Source: Sphingopyxis solisilvae (lineage in GTDB: Bacteria > Pseudomonadota > Alphaproteobacteria > Sphingomonadales > Sphingomonadaceae). From it: 64,000 bases of DNA. Below the pieces are notes generated by a model. That model was not told the DNA's origin. It saw only the letters and a program-made list of their open reading frames with translations, and ran no database searches. Of this stretch, positions 28,701 through 36,610 are shown piece by piece. The position numbers and the translations under genes are program-made. How positions within the stretch are numbered: the first letter of the stretch is position 1; each line of letters opens with the position of its first letter. The stretch covers positions 248,001 to 312,000 of the forward strand of contig NZ_JADKYM010000001.1 in NCBI RefSeq assembly GCF_015475875.1, in the 5' to 3' direction.

Positions 28701-30836
28701 GAAGAGGCGATTGTCGCCCTCGCGAATTTCGAGACCGCGCCACAGGCTGACCGCGACACTGCCGCCCTCGGACTTGCTGGTCCCGTCGAACGCCAGCGGG
28801 TCGGCTGCTTTCCCGTTGATCCGCAAAACTACCTTTTGGCCGGGCAGATGCTTGATCGCGGCGCGGATCGCCTTTGATCGCGGATTATGGCCGGTGGCGG
28901 GAAAGAGCCACGCGATACCGGGGGCTTCGCCCGCCAACCAGTCACGGCCGGCGCCGGCGGCTTCCGGGTCGCTCAGCACCTGCGGTGCGGCAATTGGCGA
29001 CTGGATTGGTGCGGAGCGCGCTGCGCCGAGAACTGCACGGAAATCTGCCCGTTTCAGCGCCCCGCCGCGGCCCTCGACAAAGCGCGAGATGGCGCTGCCT
29101 GCACTTTGCGTCGAACGGGCGCAATCGACGGGCGTGCGATCGAAGGGGAGGGTGGACGGATCGATCTGAACGACATGCAGGCCGGGACGAACGCCCTCGA
29201 AATGATATCGGCCATCTTCGTCGGTGACGGCGTAGCTACCATCCTGGAGCATCACCCGTACCCCGGCGATGCCATCGGAACTGCCGGGGTCGACAGTGCA
29301 GCCGCCGTCGGTGACACGCCCGATGATCGTCATCCGGTCACCGAGCTGGTCGCGTTTGATTGCGATCGTGGCTTCGGCGACATTGCTGGTCGCACCGCGA
29401 TTGTCGGCAGCACTGGCCCTGTTCAGCGCATTTCCGGGCCGGGCGGACACGATGACCTCGGCGAGATAGGTGATGAGGGACGTGCCCGAGGGGCCGATGG
29501 CCGGGACCGTTACGCGGAATTCACGTCCGTTGGCGGCGACCTCTGCTGCGGTGCGCGCGCCGTCGATCCGCACCGTGTCGCCGCGCAACCGCATCCCGAC
29601 CGGCAAGATATCGCTCACCGTCACCGCGCCCGTGGTGCGCCGCGCTTCGCGGTTGGCGACTTCGATCCGATATTGCACGACATCGCCCGGCACTGCGACC
29701 TGCGTCGAGGTGGTCTTGCGCAGGATCAGGGGCAACCCCGGCTGGTCGACGGGAATATCGACGCGCACCGGCGCCGGGCTGTTCAGGGTAAAGGAATCGC
29801 CGTAGCTCGCGCCGCTGATGTCGTAGGGCAGACCGTCGTCGGGGCGGCGGAATCCCGCCAGATCGCCGGGACTCGCGGTCGACGGCGCGGTAAATGGCGC
29901 CGGCGGCTGAACGACCAGGCGATAGGTGCCTGGCGCGACAAAAGGAAAACGATAATCGCCCGGCGGGAAATTATAGACCGTGCCACCCGAATCGGTGACG
30001 CTTTGACCCGTGATGACACTGGACGGATAGGCGGACACCCCGTCATCGCCGAACACCCGCGCGGGTTGTCCGGTGGCGGTATCGATTATGGTGACGCGGC
30101 TGCCCGGCACGGGCGTGCCATCGCCGCTGTCGAACACGATACCAAAGGGGTCGACCAGGAAGCTTATCGTTGCGATCGCCAGCAGACTGGCGCTGGCCCG
30201 GTCCGACACGCGCAATGACAGCGGCGCCCCGGGATTTACCGACAGGCGGCAATCGCCCTGTACGACGGCGGGAGGCATACCGATGGTATTGATATAGCCG
30301 ACGAATTCACCGCTGTTGTTTGCGGTTTCGGTCAGCGTGATTTGTTCGCGGTCGCCGTTTTCGAGTTCGAGCACAACGTCGAGCGTGTCGCGTTGTTGCG
30401 GGTCGATATTGGCCGAAGCAAGCATGACACCGACGACCAGCACTTCGCCTGCGCGAAAGCTGTTGCTGTTTTGCAGCGAGGCCGGCGCGGTGGAAATGCC
30501 TTCATAGACCCCGCCGAGCGGGATCGTGCCCGTCGCACTGCCGGCGCTGGCAATACCCACGGACTGGCGGACGCAACGCGTCGGCGCCAACGGCACCGAC
30601 CGGTCGCCACCGCCGTTGGTCAGGCGATAGGTAGCGATGGAGGGCGGCGCAGGAGGGCGGGGGGTAACCGTCAGGTCGACGCGGTTCGATTGCACAAGAC
30701 CGGGGCGGCCGTCATGCGTCCACGCCGCCGACGCGGTATTCGATATAACCTGCGCGCGCGCCGGAACCGTTGCCGGCAGCAGCGCTGCCGCAACCAGGGC
30801 GGTTACAAGTCCGATATATTTGCTGCGGAACGCCAT
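25713..30836 (-). CDS. Giant exported DUF11-type protein with predicted C-terminal outer-membrane barrel
   Basis: 1707 residues. Signal peptide 1-29 (ends PARAQ), then a mature start VISNTASAAW...SNRVDLTV shared with two other proteins of the operon. About 375-495 is a DUF11-like domain (AVPGDVVQYRIEVANREA, VSDILPVGMRLRG); about 500-570 is a carboxypeptidase-regulatory/SdrD-B-like domain (GVRVMLQDGSYAVTDEDGRY). Beta-rich modules follow. From about 895 to the end, alternating polar and aromatic strands (e.g. YYTIYADRNETRYD, RLGARFAVNREVNLVASYE) and the final GAYVTFKLKFD look like an outer-membrane barrel. Last gene of a four-gene operon. ATG 30836 follows GGAG. No enzyme motif seen; surface display, secretion or adhesion is inference. 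Confidence 0.72.
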   Translation of the reverse strand: MAFRSKYIGLVTALVAAALLPATVPARAQVISNTASAAWTHDGRPGLVQSNRVDLTVTPRPPAPPSIATYRLTNGGGDRSVPLAPTRCVRQSVGIASAGSATGTIPLGGVYEGISTAPASLQNSNSFRAGEVLVVGVMLASANIDPQQRDTLDVVLELENGDREQITLTETANNSGEFVGYINTIGMPPAVVQGDCRLSVNPGAPLSLRVSDRASASLLAIATISFLVDPFGIVFDSGDGTPVPGSRVTIIDTATGQPARVFGDDGVSAYPSSVITGQSVTDSGGTVYNFPPGDYRFPFVAPGTYRLVVQPPAPFTAPSTASPGDLAGFRRPDDGLPYDISGASYGDSFTLNSPAPVRVDIPVDQPGLPLILRKTTSTQVAVPGDVVQYRIEVANREARRTTGAVTVSDILPVGMRLRGDTVRIDGARTAAEVAANGREFRVTVPAIGPSGTSLITYLAEVIVSARPGNALNRASAADNRGATSNVAEATIAIKRDQLGDRMTIIGRVTDGGCTVDPGSSDGIAGVRVMLQDGSYAVTDEDGRYHFEGVRPGLHVVQIDPSTLPFDRTPVDCARSTQSAGSAISRFVEGRGGALKRADFRAVLGAARSAPIQSPIAAPQVLSDPEAAGAGRDWLAGEAPGIAWLFPATGHNPRSKAIRAAIKHLPGQKVVLRINGKAADPLAFDGTSKSEGGSVAVSLWRGLEIREGDNRLFAEIHDVNGVIIETLERTVHYSITPMRATLIRQKSRLVADGVTRPVIAVRFTDRSGKPIRAGLTGDFSVPAPYYPAVEADAQQARQLSGLERAPPVWKIDGDDGIAYIELEPTTASGTLAMEFTFRDDRVTRKQAIEMWLDPGDRPWTVVGFAAGTLGYNTLDDRMESVAETLDDLNADARLALYAKGRIQGKWLMTLAYASDKEVDEARFGGVIDPRAYYTIYADRNETRYDAASVRKLYLRLERPQFYAMFGDIETGISEPQLARYQRALNGGKAEYRGRNLAATAFVADTPYRFRRDEIQGNGLTGPYQLGARDILPNSERIVIETRDRVRSERIVNSVSMTRHIDYDIDYLSGTVRFRSPVLSRSSDQDPQFIVAEYEVDGVGQRVLNAGGRVSYQSDDEKLRLGATFVHDEDGNVKTNLAGVDGRYRPGADSEIRAEFAVSDAKPQNGGVASGAGGTAKAWLIEAEHHGPTADFLAYIRERESGFGAGQLNRGEDGTRKFGIDARLRATRDLALTGSAWQEHYLDRGSRRRAARLLAEYDNGTSAARAGLTHADDRLSDGSRNRSTIAQFGATQRLFDKRLELDAQTEFAVSGDDASVDFPTRHRLGARFAVNREVNLVASYEVSDGERIQARTARLGFDLTPWSGARLLATANQQQIGEYGPRSFAAYGLSQSLQLGERWSVDVSVDGNRTLGGIRAVDVINVNHPAAAGGFLGGDGTLTEDFLAISTGATYRTERWTLTGRAEYRDGEIANRYGLTLGGLRQLGEGRALGALFTYAKASGSGTTPTTEVIHFEMSWAHRPADSRVSWLNKSEFRSDKVRDAIAGRPGPIGGGALTIDGDATSRRLLNSLSVNWTPLGDRNDRRGAGRIWYERGEFGLFWGTRYNFDKFGADDVKGWSNLIGADFRLNLGEHVDVGASGTVRVGTDADTVNWAGGPTVTLAPMKNANITFGYNFAGFHDRDFEDARYSRSGAYVTFKLKFDQTSFAGLGL

Positions 30837-30903
30837 GTCAGCTCCGAAGGGAGCAGCGGGAGACGGCTTGCGCCGCTGCCCAACTGCCCCGCTCGTCAAC
30901 CGG

Positions 30904-31962
30904 TCAGTTGACCGTCGCGCGGAAAACCAGCGTGCGCGTCGCGCCCGCCGCGATCGTGGCGATCGTCCCCGACACGTTTGGCGCCGAATAGCTGCCGCCC
31001 GCGCTGCCGTCGGCATTACAGGTGGTGCCGGAAACCGTGCCGTTGAGCAGGATTGTCCCTGCATTGAAGGTCAGTTGGCCCGGCACGGGGTCGTTGATGA
31101 CGACGGAGGTTGCTGCGGCGCCGCCGCTGTTGGCGATGGCGATGCAATACTCGACGACCGCACCCGGGATCAGCTTCGGATTCGTCGTATTGTTGAACGG
31201 ATCCGAAATCACGCGGCTGGTCTTGGTGACCGTCAGCGTTGCCGTCTGGACGGTATAGTCGTCATTGGCGCTGTGGGCGCCGTCGCGCGCCGCGTCGTTG
31301 ATCCCGGCGGTGTCGGCAAAGACCGTATCCTTGCCCGCCGTATTGGCCCCTGTCGTCTGCGTAATCGCTGCGCCAAGGCTTCCCGCCGTGCCGCCCTCGC
31401 GCGCTGTTGCGCGGAGCGTTACGCCCGCGACCGCATTGTTCGCCAGGCCCGCCGGAACATCGGCGACCACAAACAGGCGAATCGCCGTGTCAACGACGAG
31501 CTCGTCGATATAGGTCACGAGCTGGTCGCCCGGATCCCAGCTGCCGACGGTTCCGGTCACCGTATTGTCGCGGTAAATGCGCACATTGGTCACGTCGAAC
31601 GTGTCGGTGCCGCCGTGCGCGGCGGTTCCGCCCACGATCTGCGACGCGTCGAGTGCGAAGTCGAGCACCTCGTTCGAGCTGTTGGTCAACTGGAACGTGG
31701 TGAACGCGTTGGTCTGCCCCGGCACCACAACCGTGGTGACATTGCCGACCTCTTCGACAAGCAGGTTGATCTTGCGGTCGACAACAAAATTGTTCGACGC
31801 CGATTGCTGTCCCTGCGCGACGCCACCGACCTGATAGTCGACGGTGGCGGTATTCGTAATCGTGGTCCCCGCGGTCGTTCCGGCAGCGAGTGCCGGGGTG
31901 GCGGCGAAACCCGAGATCGCCGCCAGACCGATGAGACCCACGGTGTTCAGCTTGCTGGTCAT
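30904..31962 (-). CDS. Exported DUF11-type repeat protein
   Basis: 352 residues. Signal peptide about 1-27 (ends PALAA), mature start GTTAGTTITNTATVDYQVGG, and a C-terminal DUF11-like domain (about 245-350) with LIPGAVVEYCIAIANSGGAAA and VVINDPVPGQLTFNAG. The mid part contains TTFQLTNSSNEVLDF-type strands. ATG 31962 follows CAGGAGCTC. It lies 67 bases before the giant protein gene and 73 after the next small one. DUF11 domains are Ig-like modules of surface proteins with unknown ligands. Confidence 0.75.
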   Translation of the reverse strand: MTSKLNTVGLIGLAAISGFAATPALAAGTTAGTTITNTATVDYQVGGVAQGQQSASNNFVVDRKINLLVEEVGNVTTVVVPGQTNAFTTFQLTNSSNEVLDFALDASQIVGGTAAHGGTDTFDVTNVRIYRDNTVTGTVGSWDPGDQLVTYIDELVVDTAIRLFVVADVPAGLANNAVAGVTLRATAREGGTAGSLGAAITQTTGANTAGKDTVFADTAGINDAARDGAHSANDDYTVQTATLTVTKTSRVISDPFNNTTNPKLIPGAVVEYCIAIANSGGAAATSVVINDPVPGQLTFNAGTILLNGTVSGTTCNADGSAGGSYSAPNVSGTIATIAAGATRTLVFRATVN

Positions 31963-32035
31963 AGCTGAGCTCCTGGTTCTGGTCGATTGCCTTTTCCCCA
32001 CCGCCGGCAATCATTATGCGGTTGTTTTTAAAGTG

Positions 32036-32500
32036 CTATTTTACAACTCCCCGAAACATCAGCTTGCCGGTTGCACCGGCCGGGATCGGCTTCTGGAACG
32101 CCCAGCGCAGATGCGTGACGTCGGCGGGTTGCGCGGGACGGCGCGTGCCGTCGGGCTGCGCGACCGTCAGTTCGTCCAGTTGACCCCAAGCCTGGCCACC
32201 GTCGACCGAGACGAGCGGGCGGGTGTCGCCCGCGTCGGCAAAACGCACCGCGTCGGGCAAGGGGTTGGTGATGACAAATTTGTCGGCCGGTTGCGCTCCG
32301 GCGTTGCGATAGTTCAAGACAAAGACCAACCGGTCGCCGGGAACGACAACTTTCGGTTCTTCAAGCAAAATCCGTTGCTTGCCTTGCGTGTCGGTGGTCA
32401 CGCGTTCGACAAATACATCGTTGGCGAGCGCGACATGATTGGCTGCAAGGGCTTGCCCGGGCAACAGCGCGGCAAGCAGCAGGAAAAGGGTGTTGCGCAT
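32036..32500 (-). CDS. Small exported DUF11-like protein
   Basis: 154 residues. Signal peptide about 1-19 (LLLAALLPGQALA), then one DUF11-like Ig module: VVVPGDRLVFVLNYRNAGA, VITNPLPDAVRFADAG and a final IPAGATGKLMFRGVVK strand. It does not carry the NTA-type mature start of its neighbours. ATG 32500 is chosen because GGAG sits six bases before it; a start at 32512 would overlap the upstream stop. Third-smallest piece of the operon and possibly a chaperone, cap or minor subunit, which is speculation. Confidence 0.7.
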   Translation of the reverse strand: MRNTLFLLLAALLPGQALAANHVALANDVFVERVTTDTQGKQRILLEEPKVVVPGDRLVFVLNYRNAGAQPADKFVITNPLPDAVRFADAGDTRPLVSVDGGQAWGQLDELTVAQPDGTRRPAQPADVTHLRWAFQKPIPAGATGKLMFRGVVK

Positions 32501-32511
32501 GTGCGTCTCCA

Positions 32512-33516
32512 TCAGTCGATCGTGGTGCGGAAGGTGACGGTCCGGGTCTGGCCGCCGGCGATCGTGCCGAGCACGACATTGATCCGCGTTCCGTTAAAGT
32601 CGCCCGCGTCGGCATCGACCGCGTCGGACAGCGGCGTGCCGCCAAGCGTCATCGAACTGGCCACATAGCTGGTATTCGCCGGGATATTGTCGGTGATCGC
32701 CAGCCCGCTGACCGAACCGCTGCCCGCGACGGTCGCGACAATCGTGTAGGTGATTGTGGCACCGGGGATCGGGTCGGCGGTTCCGAGCGGATTGGTCACC
32801 ACCGCCGATTTGACGAGCGTGACGGTCGCTGCGGACACGACAAATGCGCCATTATCGGTACCGTCGGCGCCGGTCGCGCCGACGACGGCATCGCCGCCGC
32901 CTTCGCCTTGGCCCGGAAACGCCGTTCCCGGAGCGCCGGTGCCGGTAACAGCGGCCGCAATCAGGCTGACAATGCCGCGATTGCCGTCAACCACGCTTCC
33001 CGGCGTTGTGGCGATAACGAATATTGTAACGCTTTCGTCAGGCTCGAGTTCGGGATCGTTGGCGCCGGGTATGTAAAGCGTGTCGGTCGCGGGATCGAAT
33101 ACGCCGTCGCCGTTGTCGATGTACAATTGGGTAACCGCTGGGTCGTAATCGTCGCCGCCGACGTTTGCGACGGTGCTCAACCGGAAACTTTCGACACCGT
33201 TGCCGTTGTTGGTAACCGAAAAGCTCAACACCTGGGCTGTGGCGCCCGGGGTGGTCGGCACGTCGGCCGGGTTATTCGAGGCGACGGTCACGTCGAGCAG
33301 TTCGTCGACCAACAGGTCGACACGGTTCGAATCGATCGTGGTCGTGCCTCCCCCGGTGTCGAAACTGGCCGAGGCCGTGTTGCTGATGGTCGAGCCCGCG
33401 CGCGTCCCCGCCGCTTCGGCCTGCGAGGGCAGGGCGAGCGCGACAAGAATGGCGAGCAATGAACAAGAGGGTAGAAGCTGATGCTTCGCGCCCCCCACAG
33501 GCGCTTTCATCATCAT
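32512..33516 (-). CDS. Exported DUF11-type repeat protein, first gene of the operon
   Basis: 334 residues. Signal peptide about 1-36 (ends SQAEA), mature start GTRAGSTISNTASASFDTGG followed by SNRVDLLVDELLDVTV. The middle has an acidic, calcium-site-like stretch (YIDNGDGVFDPATDTLYI). A C-terminal DUF11-like domain (about 225-334) contains PIPGATITYTIVATVAGSG and ITDNIPANTSYV. Starts with three successive ATG codons after a GGAG site. Divergent from the permease gene; the 193-base gap holds two TTCTGGT-type direct repeats (33570 and 33601 region) that could be an operator. Confidence 0.75.
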   Translation of the reverse strand: MMMKAPVGGAKHQLLPSCSLLAILVALALPSQAEAAGTRAGSTISNTASASFDTGGGTTTIDSNRVDLLVDELLDVTVASNNPADVPTTPGATAQVLSFSVTNNGNGVESFRLSTVANVGGDDYDPAVTQLYIDNGDGVFDPATDTLYIPGANDPELEPDESVTIFVIATTPGSVVDGNRGIVSLIAAAVTGTGAPGTAFPGQGEGGGDAVVGATGADGTDNGAFVVSAATVTLVKSAVVTNPLGTADPIPGATITYTIVATVAGSGSVSGLAITDNIPANTSYVASSMTLGGTPLSDAVDADAGDFNGTRINVVLGTIAGGQTRTVTFRTTID

Positions 33517-33709
33517 ATTGACTCCGAAGAGGTTGGTCCTTGGAGCCCTCAGTCGACGAAAAAGGGTAATTTCTGGTTAAAAAGCAGGAAGAAAGACGTT
33601 TTCTGGTCCAAAAGGGGACAATCTGGCCCTGGCGTTGGACGCCGAACGGGCCGTCTGGCGCAAACTGTAAAGCTTGCGTAAGATGAGGCGGTTAACGCAG
33701 GAGGACGGG

Positions 33710-34906
33710 GTGAGGCAGGATCGTGGGAGCAAAGATGCGCGCCCGCCGTCGAACCCGCTGCACCAGATCGAAATCGACGATCTGCGCCGCGATCGCTTGC
33801 TGGCAGCGCTCACGCTGATCCTGGGGACAAGCTTTTGCCTTGGCTTGCCGTTTGCCTTGCAAGCCGGGGCGGAGTTTTTTCTGCCGTTGACCGCCGCGCT
33901 GGTCATTGCGATTGCGCTGGTTCCCTTGCTCGAATGGCTCGAGCGGCGTGGGGTGCCATCGGCGCTGGCCGCTTTCCTTTCGCTGGCAATGTTCCTGATG
34001 CTCATCAATGCCGCGTTGGCGATCATTGTCGTACCCGCGACCGGCTGGTTCGCAAGATTGCCCGAATCCATCCCGCGAATCCAAAGCAATGTGGCGCCGC
34101 TGATCGACTTTTACTCGAGCCTGCAGAATTTCGTCGACCGCACCCTGCTGTCGGTTGCAAGCGGCAGTGAAGCGACGGCCCAAGCCGTTGCCGCCACGGC
34201 GCCGACGTCGGTGGTCGACTATTTCATTTCCGCCGCCCCCGCCGCCGCGATCCAGCTGTTCTTTGCCGTTCTGGTGATCTTTTTCTTTCTCGCGGGGTGG
34301 ACGCGGCTTCGCAAGGGTACGATTCGCCGCCGCGGCAGCTTTGACGGCGCGATGCAAACCGCGCGGGTGATCCAGAATGTCGTCGATGCGACGGCCGACT
34401 ATCTGGCGACGATCACGATGATCAACGCGGTGCTCGGGCTGGTCGTCGCCTTGCTATTGTGGGCGCTGGGTATGCCTTCGCCGTTCATGTGGGGCGGTAT
34501 CGTTTCTCTGTGCAATTTCGTGCCCTATATCGGCCCGATCGTCGCGTCTATCCTGCTGGGCATGGGGGGGTTGATGACGTTTGACGCGGTCGGGCTGGCC
34601 CTGCTGCCAGCGCTGCTCTTCATCGGCGTGCATACGGTCGAGGCCAATCTGATTACGCCGCTGGTGCTGGGCAAGCGACTGACGATCAATCCCTTGCTGA
34701 TTCTGGTCTCGCTCAGCTTTTGGGGATGGGTGTGGGGTGCGCCGGGCGCATTGCTTGCCGTGCCATTGTTGCTGATCCTGCAAACGGTTTTGCAGTCGAC
34801 CGGCACTCCTGATCTGGCTGGATTTTTGTTCGAACGGGGAACGCTGACGACGACCGACGATGTGCGCGATCGATTAAATCGAAACGAAGGGCAAAGCGAC
34901 GGTTGA
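33710..34906 (+). CDS. AI-2E family transporter-like permease
   Basis: 398 residues with about eight membrane segments (e.g. about 30-75, 85-110, 195-225, 250-330, 345-370). VIAIALVPLLEWLERRGVP, ALGMPSPFMWGGIVSLCNFVPYIGP and VLGKRLTINPLLILVSLSFWGWVWG are classic for the PF01594 (TqsA/YdiK) family of putative exporters. GTG 33710 is chosen since AGGAGG at 33699-33704 is ideally spaced; ATG 33683 and TTG 33674 are upstream alternatives. Substrate unknown. Its stop lies inside the tRNA-Asp promoter. Confidence 0.85.
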   Translation: MRQDRGSKDARPPSNPLHQIEIDDLRRDRLLAALTLILGTSFCLGLPFALQAGAEFFLPLTAALVIAIALVPLLEWLERRGVPSALAAFLSLAMFLMLINAALAIIVVPATGWFARLPESIPRIQSNVAPLIDFYSSLQNFVDRTLLSVASGSEATAQAVAATAPTSVVDYFISAAPAAAIQLFFAVLVIFFFLAGWTRLRKGTIRRRGSFDGAMQTARVIQNVVDATADYLATITMINAVLGLVVALLLWALGMPSPFMWGGIVSLCNFVPYIGPIVASILLGMGGLMTFDAVGLALLPALLFIGVHTVEANLITPLVLGKRLTINPLLILVSLSFWGWVWGAPGALLAVPLLLILQTVLQSTGTPDLAGFLFERGTLTTTDDVRDRLNRNEGQSDG

Positions 34907-34931
34907 CAGGTCGAAGCGCGCCGCATATTGG
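34903..34931 (+). promoter_or_regulatory. Predicted promoter of tRNA-Asp
   Basis: TTGACA (34903-34908) and TATTGG (34926-34931) with exact 17-base spacing; transcript start near 34938. The -35 box overlaps the permease stop codon. Confidence 0.65.
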
Positions 34932-34949
34932 CGCTGCTCCCAAGCACAC

Positions 34950-35026
34950 GCGGGTGTAGCTCAGTTGGTTAGAGTGCCGGCCTGTCACGCCGGAGGTCGC
35001 GGGTTCGAGCCCCGTCACTCGCGCCA
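34950..35026 (+). tRNA. tRNA-Asp(GTC)
   Basis: 77 bases with encoded CCA. Acceptor GCGGGTG/CACTCGC, D arm GCTCAGTTGGTTAGAGT region, anticodon loop CTGTCAC (anticodon GTC), T arm GCGGG-TTCGAGC-CCCGT. All arms pair. Confidence 0.97.
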
Positions 35027-35105
35027 TTCCTTGTCCGGATGGACGGAATGGCCACCGCAGCTTGGGATCATCGCATCGCCGGAAATGAACGTCTGAAGCA
35101 GCGCT

Positions 35106-35351
35106 TCAGGCGCGCCACCGCCCGAGTTCCATCCAGCGCAGCAGCGGCTTCAGCGGCAGGATCCAGACGACCCCCGCGATCAGATAAAATACCGCCTGCA
35201 CCAGTACCGGCCAGGTGCCGACCCATGGCGACAGGCTGGCGACGATCGCGGTCCATCCGGCGATCAGCAGCAGGATCAGCAACATGCCGGCCGGTTTGCG
35301 CCAGCTTGGCTGGGGATGGCCCTTGGCGGGGTCTTGATGATCCGGGTTCAA
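35106..35351 (-). CDS. DUF2842 small membrane protein
   Basis: 81 residues. Two hydrophobic helices (about 23-43 and 50-67) and the SWRKPAGMLLILLLIAGWTA ... LPLKPLLRWMELGRW pattern of DUF2842, an alphaproteobacterial family of unknown function. The TTG at 35351 overlaps the upstream stop as TTGA and has GGAGA before it, so it is preferred to a TTG five codons earlier. Coupled to the folate gene. Confidence 0.75.
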   Translation of the reverse strand: MNPDHQDPAKGHPQPSWRKPAGMLLILLLIAGWTAIVASLSPWVGTWPVLVQAVFYLIAGVVWILPLKPLLRWMELGRWRA

Positions 35352-35941
35352 AGGCGGTCTCCGCAAAAGATGAATTCTTGTTCGGTCAATACGGCGTCGA
35401 GCGACATGTCGGTCGATTCGCGCGGTACCTCATCGATTTCCTGTACCGACCAGCCTATCCCGATCCGCAGCATCACGGGATGGGCAGCGAAGTAGCGATC
35501 ATAATGGCCGCCGCCCTGGCCGATCCGGCCACCGCGACGGTCGAACCCCACAAGGGGGCAAAAGATGATGTCCGGCGTGGCAGCGGACGCGGTGTCGGCG
35601 GGTTGCCGGGTGTTCCATGGCCCATTTTCCAGCGGTTCGCCGGTTCGCCAACGTTTAAAGCTCATGGCATCGACGCGGCCCGCATGATGGGGCAGCGCGA
35701 GCGCGCCCGCGTCCGCCAGACCGGCGAACAGCGACAGGATGTCGGGCTCGTCACCCCACGCGACATAGGCGCCGATAGTGGCATGAGCGGCGAGAGCATC
35801 GGTCAGCGGCGCAGGGAGCGAGCGAAATGCCGCCAATTGCGCCATGGCGTCTAGATTTGCGACAAAATGCTTGCGCCGAAAGCGCAGCTTCTCGCGCCAT
35901 TCCTGTTTTTTCTGGACCAGATCGGCGGACAAGGGGGACAT
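35348..35941 (-). CDS. 5-formyltetrahydrofolate cyclo-ligase
   Basis: 197 residues. ATP-dependent conversion of 5-formyl-THF to 5,10-methenyl-THF (MTHFS, E. coli YgfA). RFRRKHFVAN at the start, DEPDILSLF, and the C-terminal IIFCPLVGFDRRGGRIGQGGGHYDRYF signature are all present. It follows the 6S RNA gene closely, the same arrangement as ssrS-ygfA in E. coli, so it is probably cotranscribed with or processed from the 6S precursor. Confidence 0.92.
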   Translation of the reverse strand: MSPLSADLVQKKQEWREKLRFRRKHFVANLDAMAQLAAFRSLPAPLTDALAAHATIGAYVAWGDEPDILSLFAGLADAGALALPHHAGRVDAMSFKRWRTGEPLENGPWNTRQPADTASAATPDIIFCPLVGFDRRGGRIGQGGGHYDRYFAAHPVMLRIGIGWSVQEIDEVPRESTDMSLDAVLTEQEFIFCGDRL

Positions 35942-35967
35942 CGCCTCCTGTGCGACATGTGCTGGGG

Positions 35968-36133
35968 TTGGTTGGCGGGACCGCCGAGGTCGTTTGCTGG
36001 AAGATCCTCTGACGCCAGTAACGTCAGGTGGGAACCATGTACGTCGGACCAGGGTCCGGGCAGGGACAGCTCCCTAGGATGATGTATCGCCTCAGGGATA
36101 TTCGCAAAAGCTCGTGCCGGGCAGAACCCGCCG
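35968..36133 (-). ncRNA. ssrS: 6S RNA
   Basis: On the minus strand between zapA and the cyclo-ligase gene, the position known for 6S RNA. The stretch CCTGAGGCGATACATCAT (near 36095-36078) matches the E. coli 6S segment CCUGAGCCGAUAUUUCAU almost base for base, followed by a CCTAGGGAGCT hairpin. Pairing supports the long rod with a central bubble: GGCGGG (36132-36127) with CCCGCC (35979-35974), and CTGAGG with CCTCGG further in. 6S RNA imitates an open promoter and holds sigma-70 RNA polymerase in stationary phase. Ends are estimates. Confidence 0.85.
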
Positions 36134-36138
36134 CGACC

Positions 36139-36167
36139 TATTTAGGGTCGCGGCTGCCTCCGCTCAA
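36139..36167 (-). promoter_or_regulatory. Predicted 6S RNA promoter overlapping the zapA stop
   Basis: TTGAGC (36167-36162) and TAAATA (36144-36139) on the minus strand, 17 bases apart, put the transcript start near 36132, exactly at the outer stem of the 6S RNA. The -35 box covers the zapA stop codon (36166-36164). Confidence 0.65.
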
Positions 36168-36610
36168 GGGAATTGCTCGACTTTCGTCGCAAGCGCCTCG
36201 ATCCGGTCGGCAATCTGCCGCAACGCGCGGTCGTGCGACGACGGCGCCGCGGGCGCGGCCGCAGCGCCGTTCGATCGCAGATCCGCCAGTTCTTTGAGCG
36301 CCGCGGCTTCGCGGGCAACGGCCGCGCGCAACTCGTCGCGCGCTGCTTGCTCGCGGCTCTCGGCCAGCGCAACGGCAGCACGCAGCGAATCGGATTGCGG
36401 CTCGGCCTTGTCCACTTTGCCCTTGGCCTCCTGCGCTTCGTCGGCGAGCATCAGCGCCGCGAACAGCAGCTGGCGTACCTCGGTCCCGCCTTGGACGCCG
36501 CGCGCCTTTTCATCCACCGCCGCTGCCAGCTGGAGCAACTGGGTTTCTTCGCCGTCGGCGCAATGGACGTCATAGGGACGACCCGCAATGGTCAGCTTGA
36601 CGTCAGCCAC
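36164..36610 (-). CDS. zapA: Cell division protein ZapA
   Basis: 148 residues. ZapA binds and bundles FtsZ filaments. The N-terminal VKLTIAGRPYDVHCADGEE and the following helix with LLFAALMLADEAQEAK are family hallmarks; then an alanine/glutamate-rich coiled coil (about 70-110), an Ala/Pro linker and a final amphipathic helix. GTG 36610 has GGAGG six bases before it and overlaps the upstream gene's stop by a few bases. Confidence 0.88.
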   Translation of the reverse strand: MADVKLTIAGRPYDVHCADGEETQLLQLAAAVDEKARGVQGGTEVRQLLFAALMLADEAQEAKGKVDKAEPQSDSLRAAVALAESREQAARDELRAAVAREAAALKELADLRSNGAAAAPAAPSSHDRALRQIADRIEALATKVEQFP

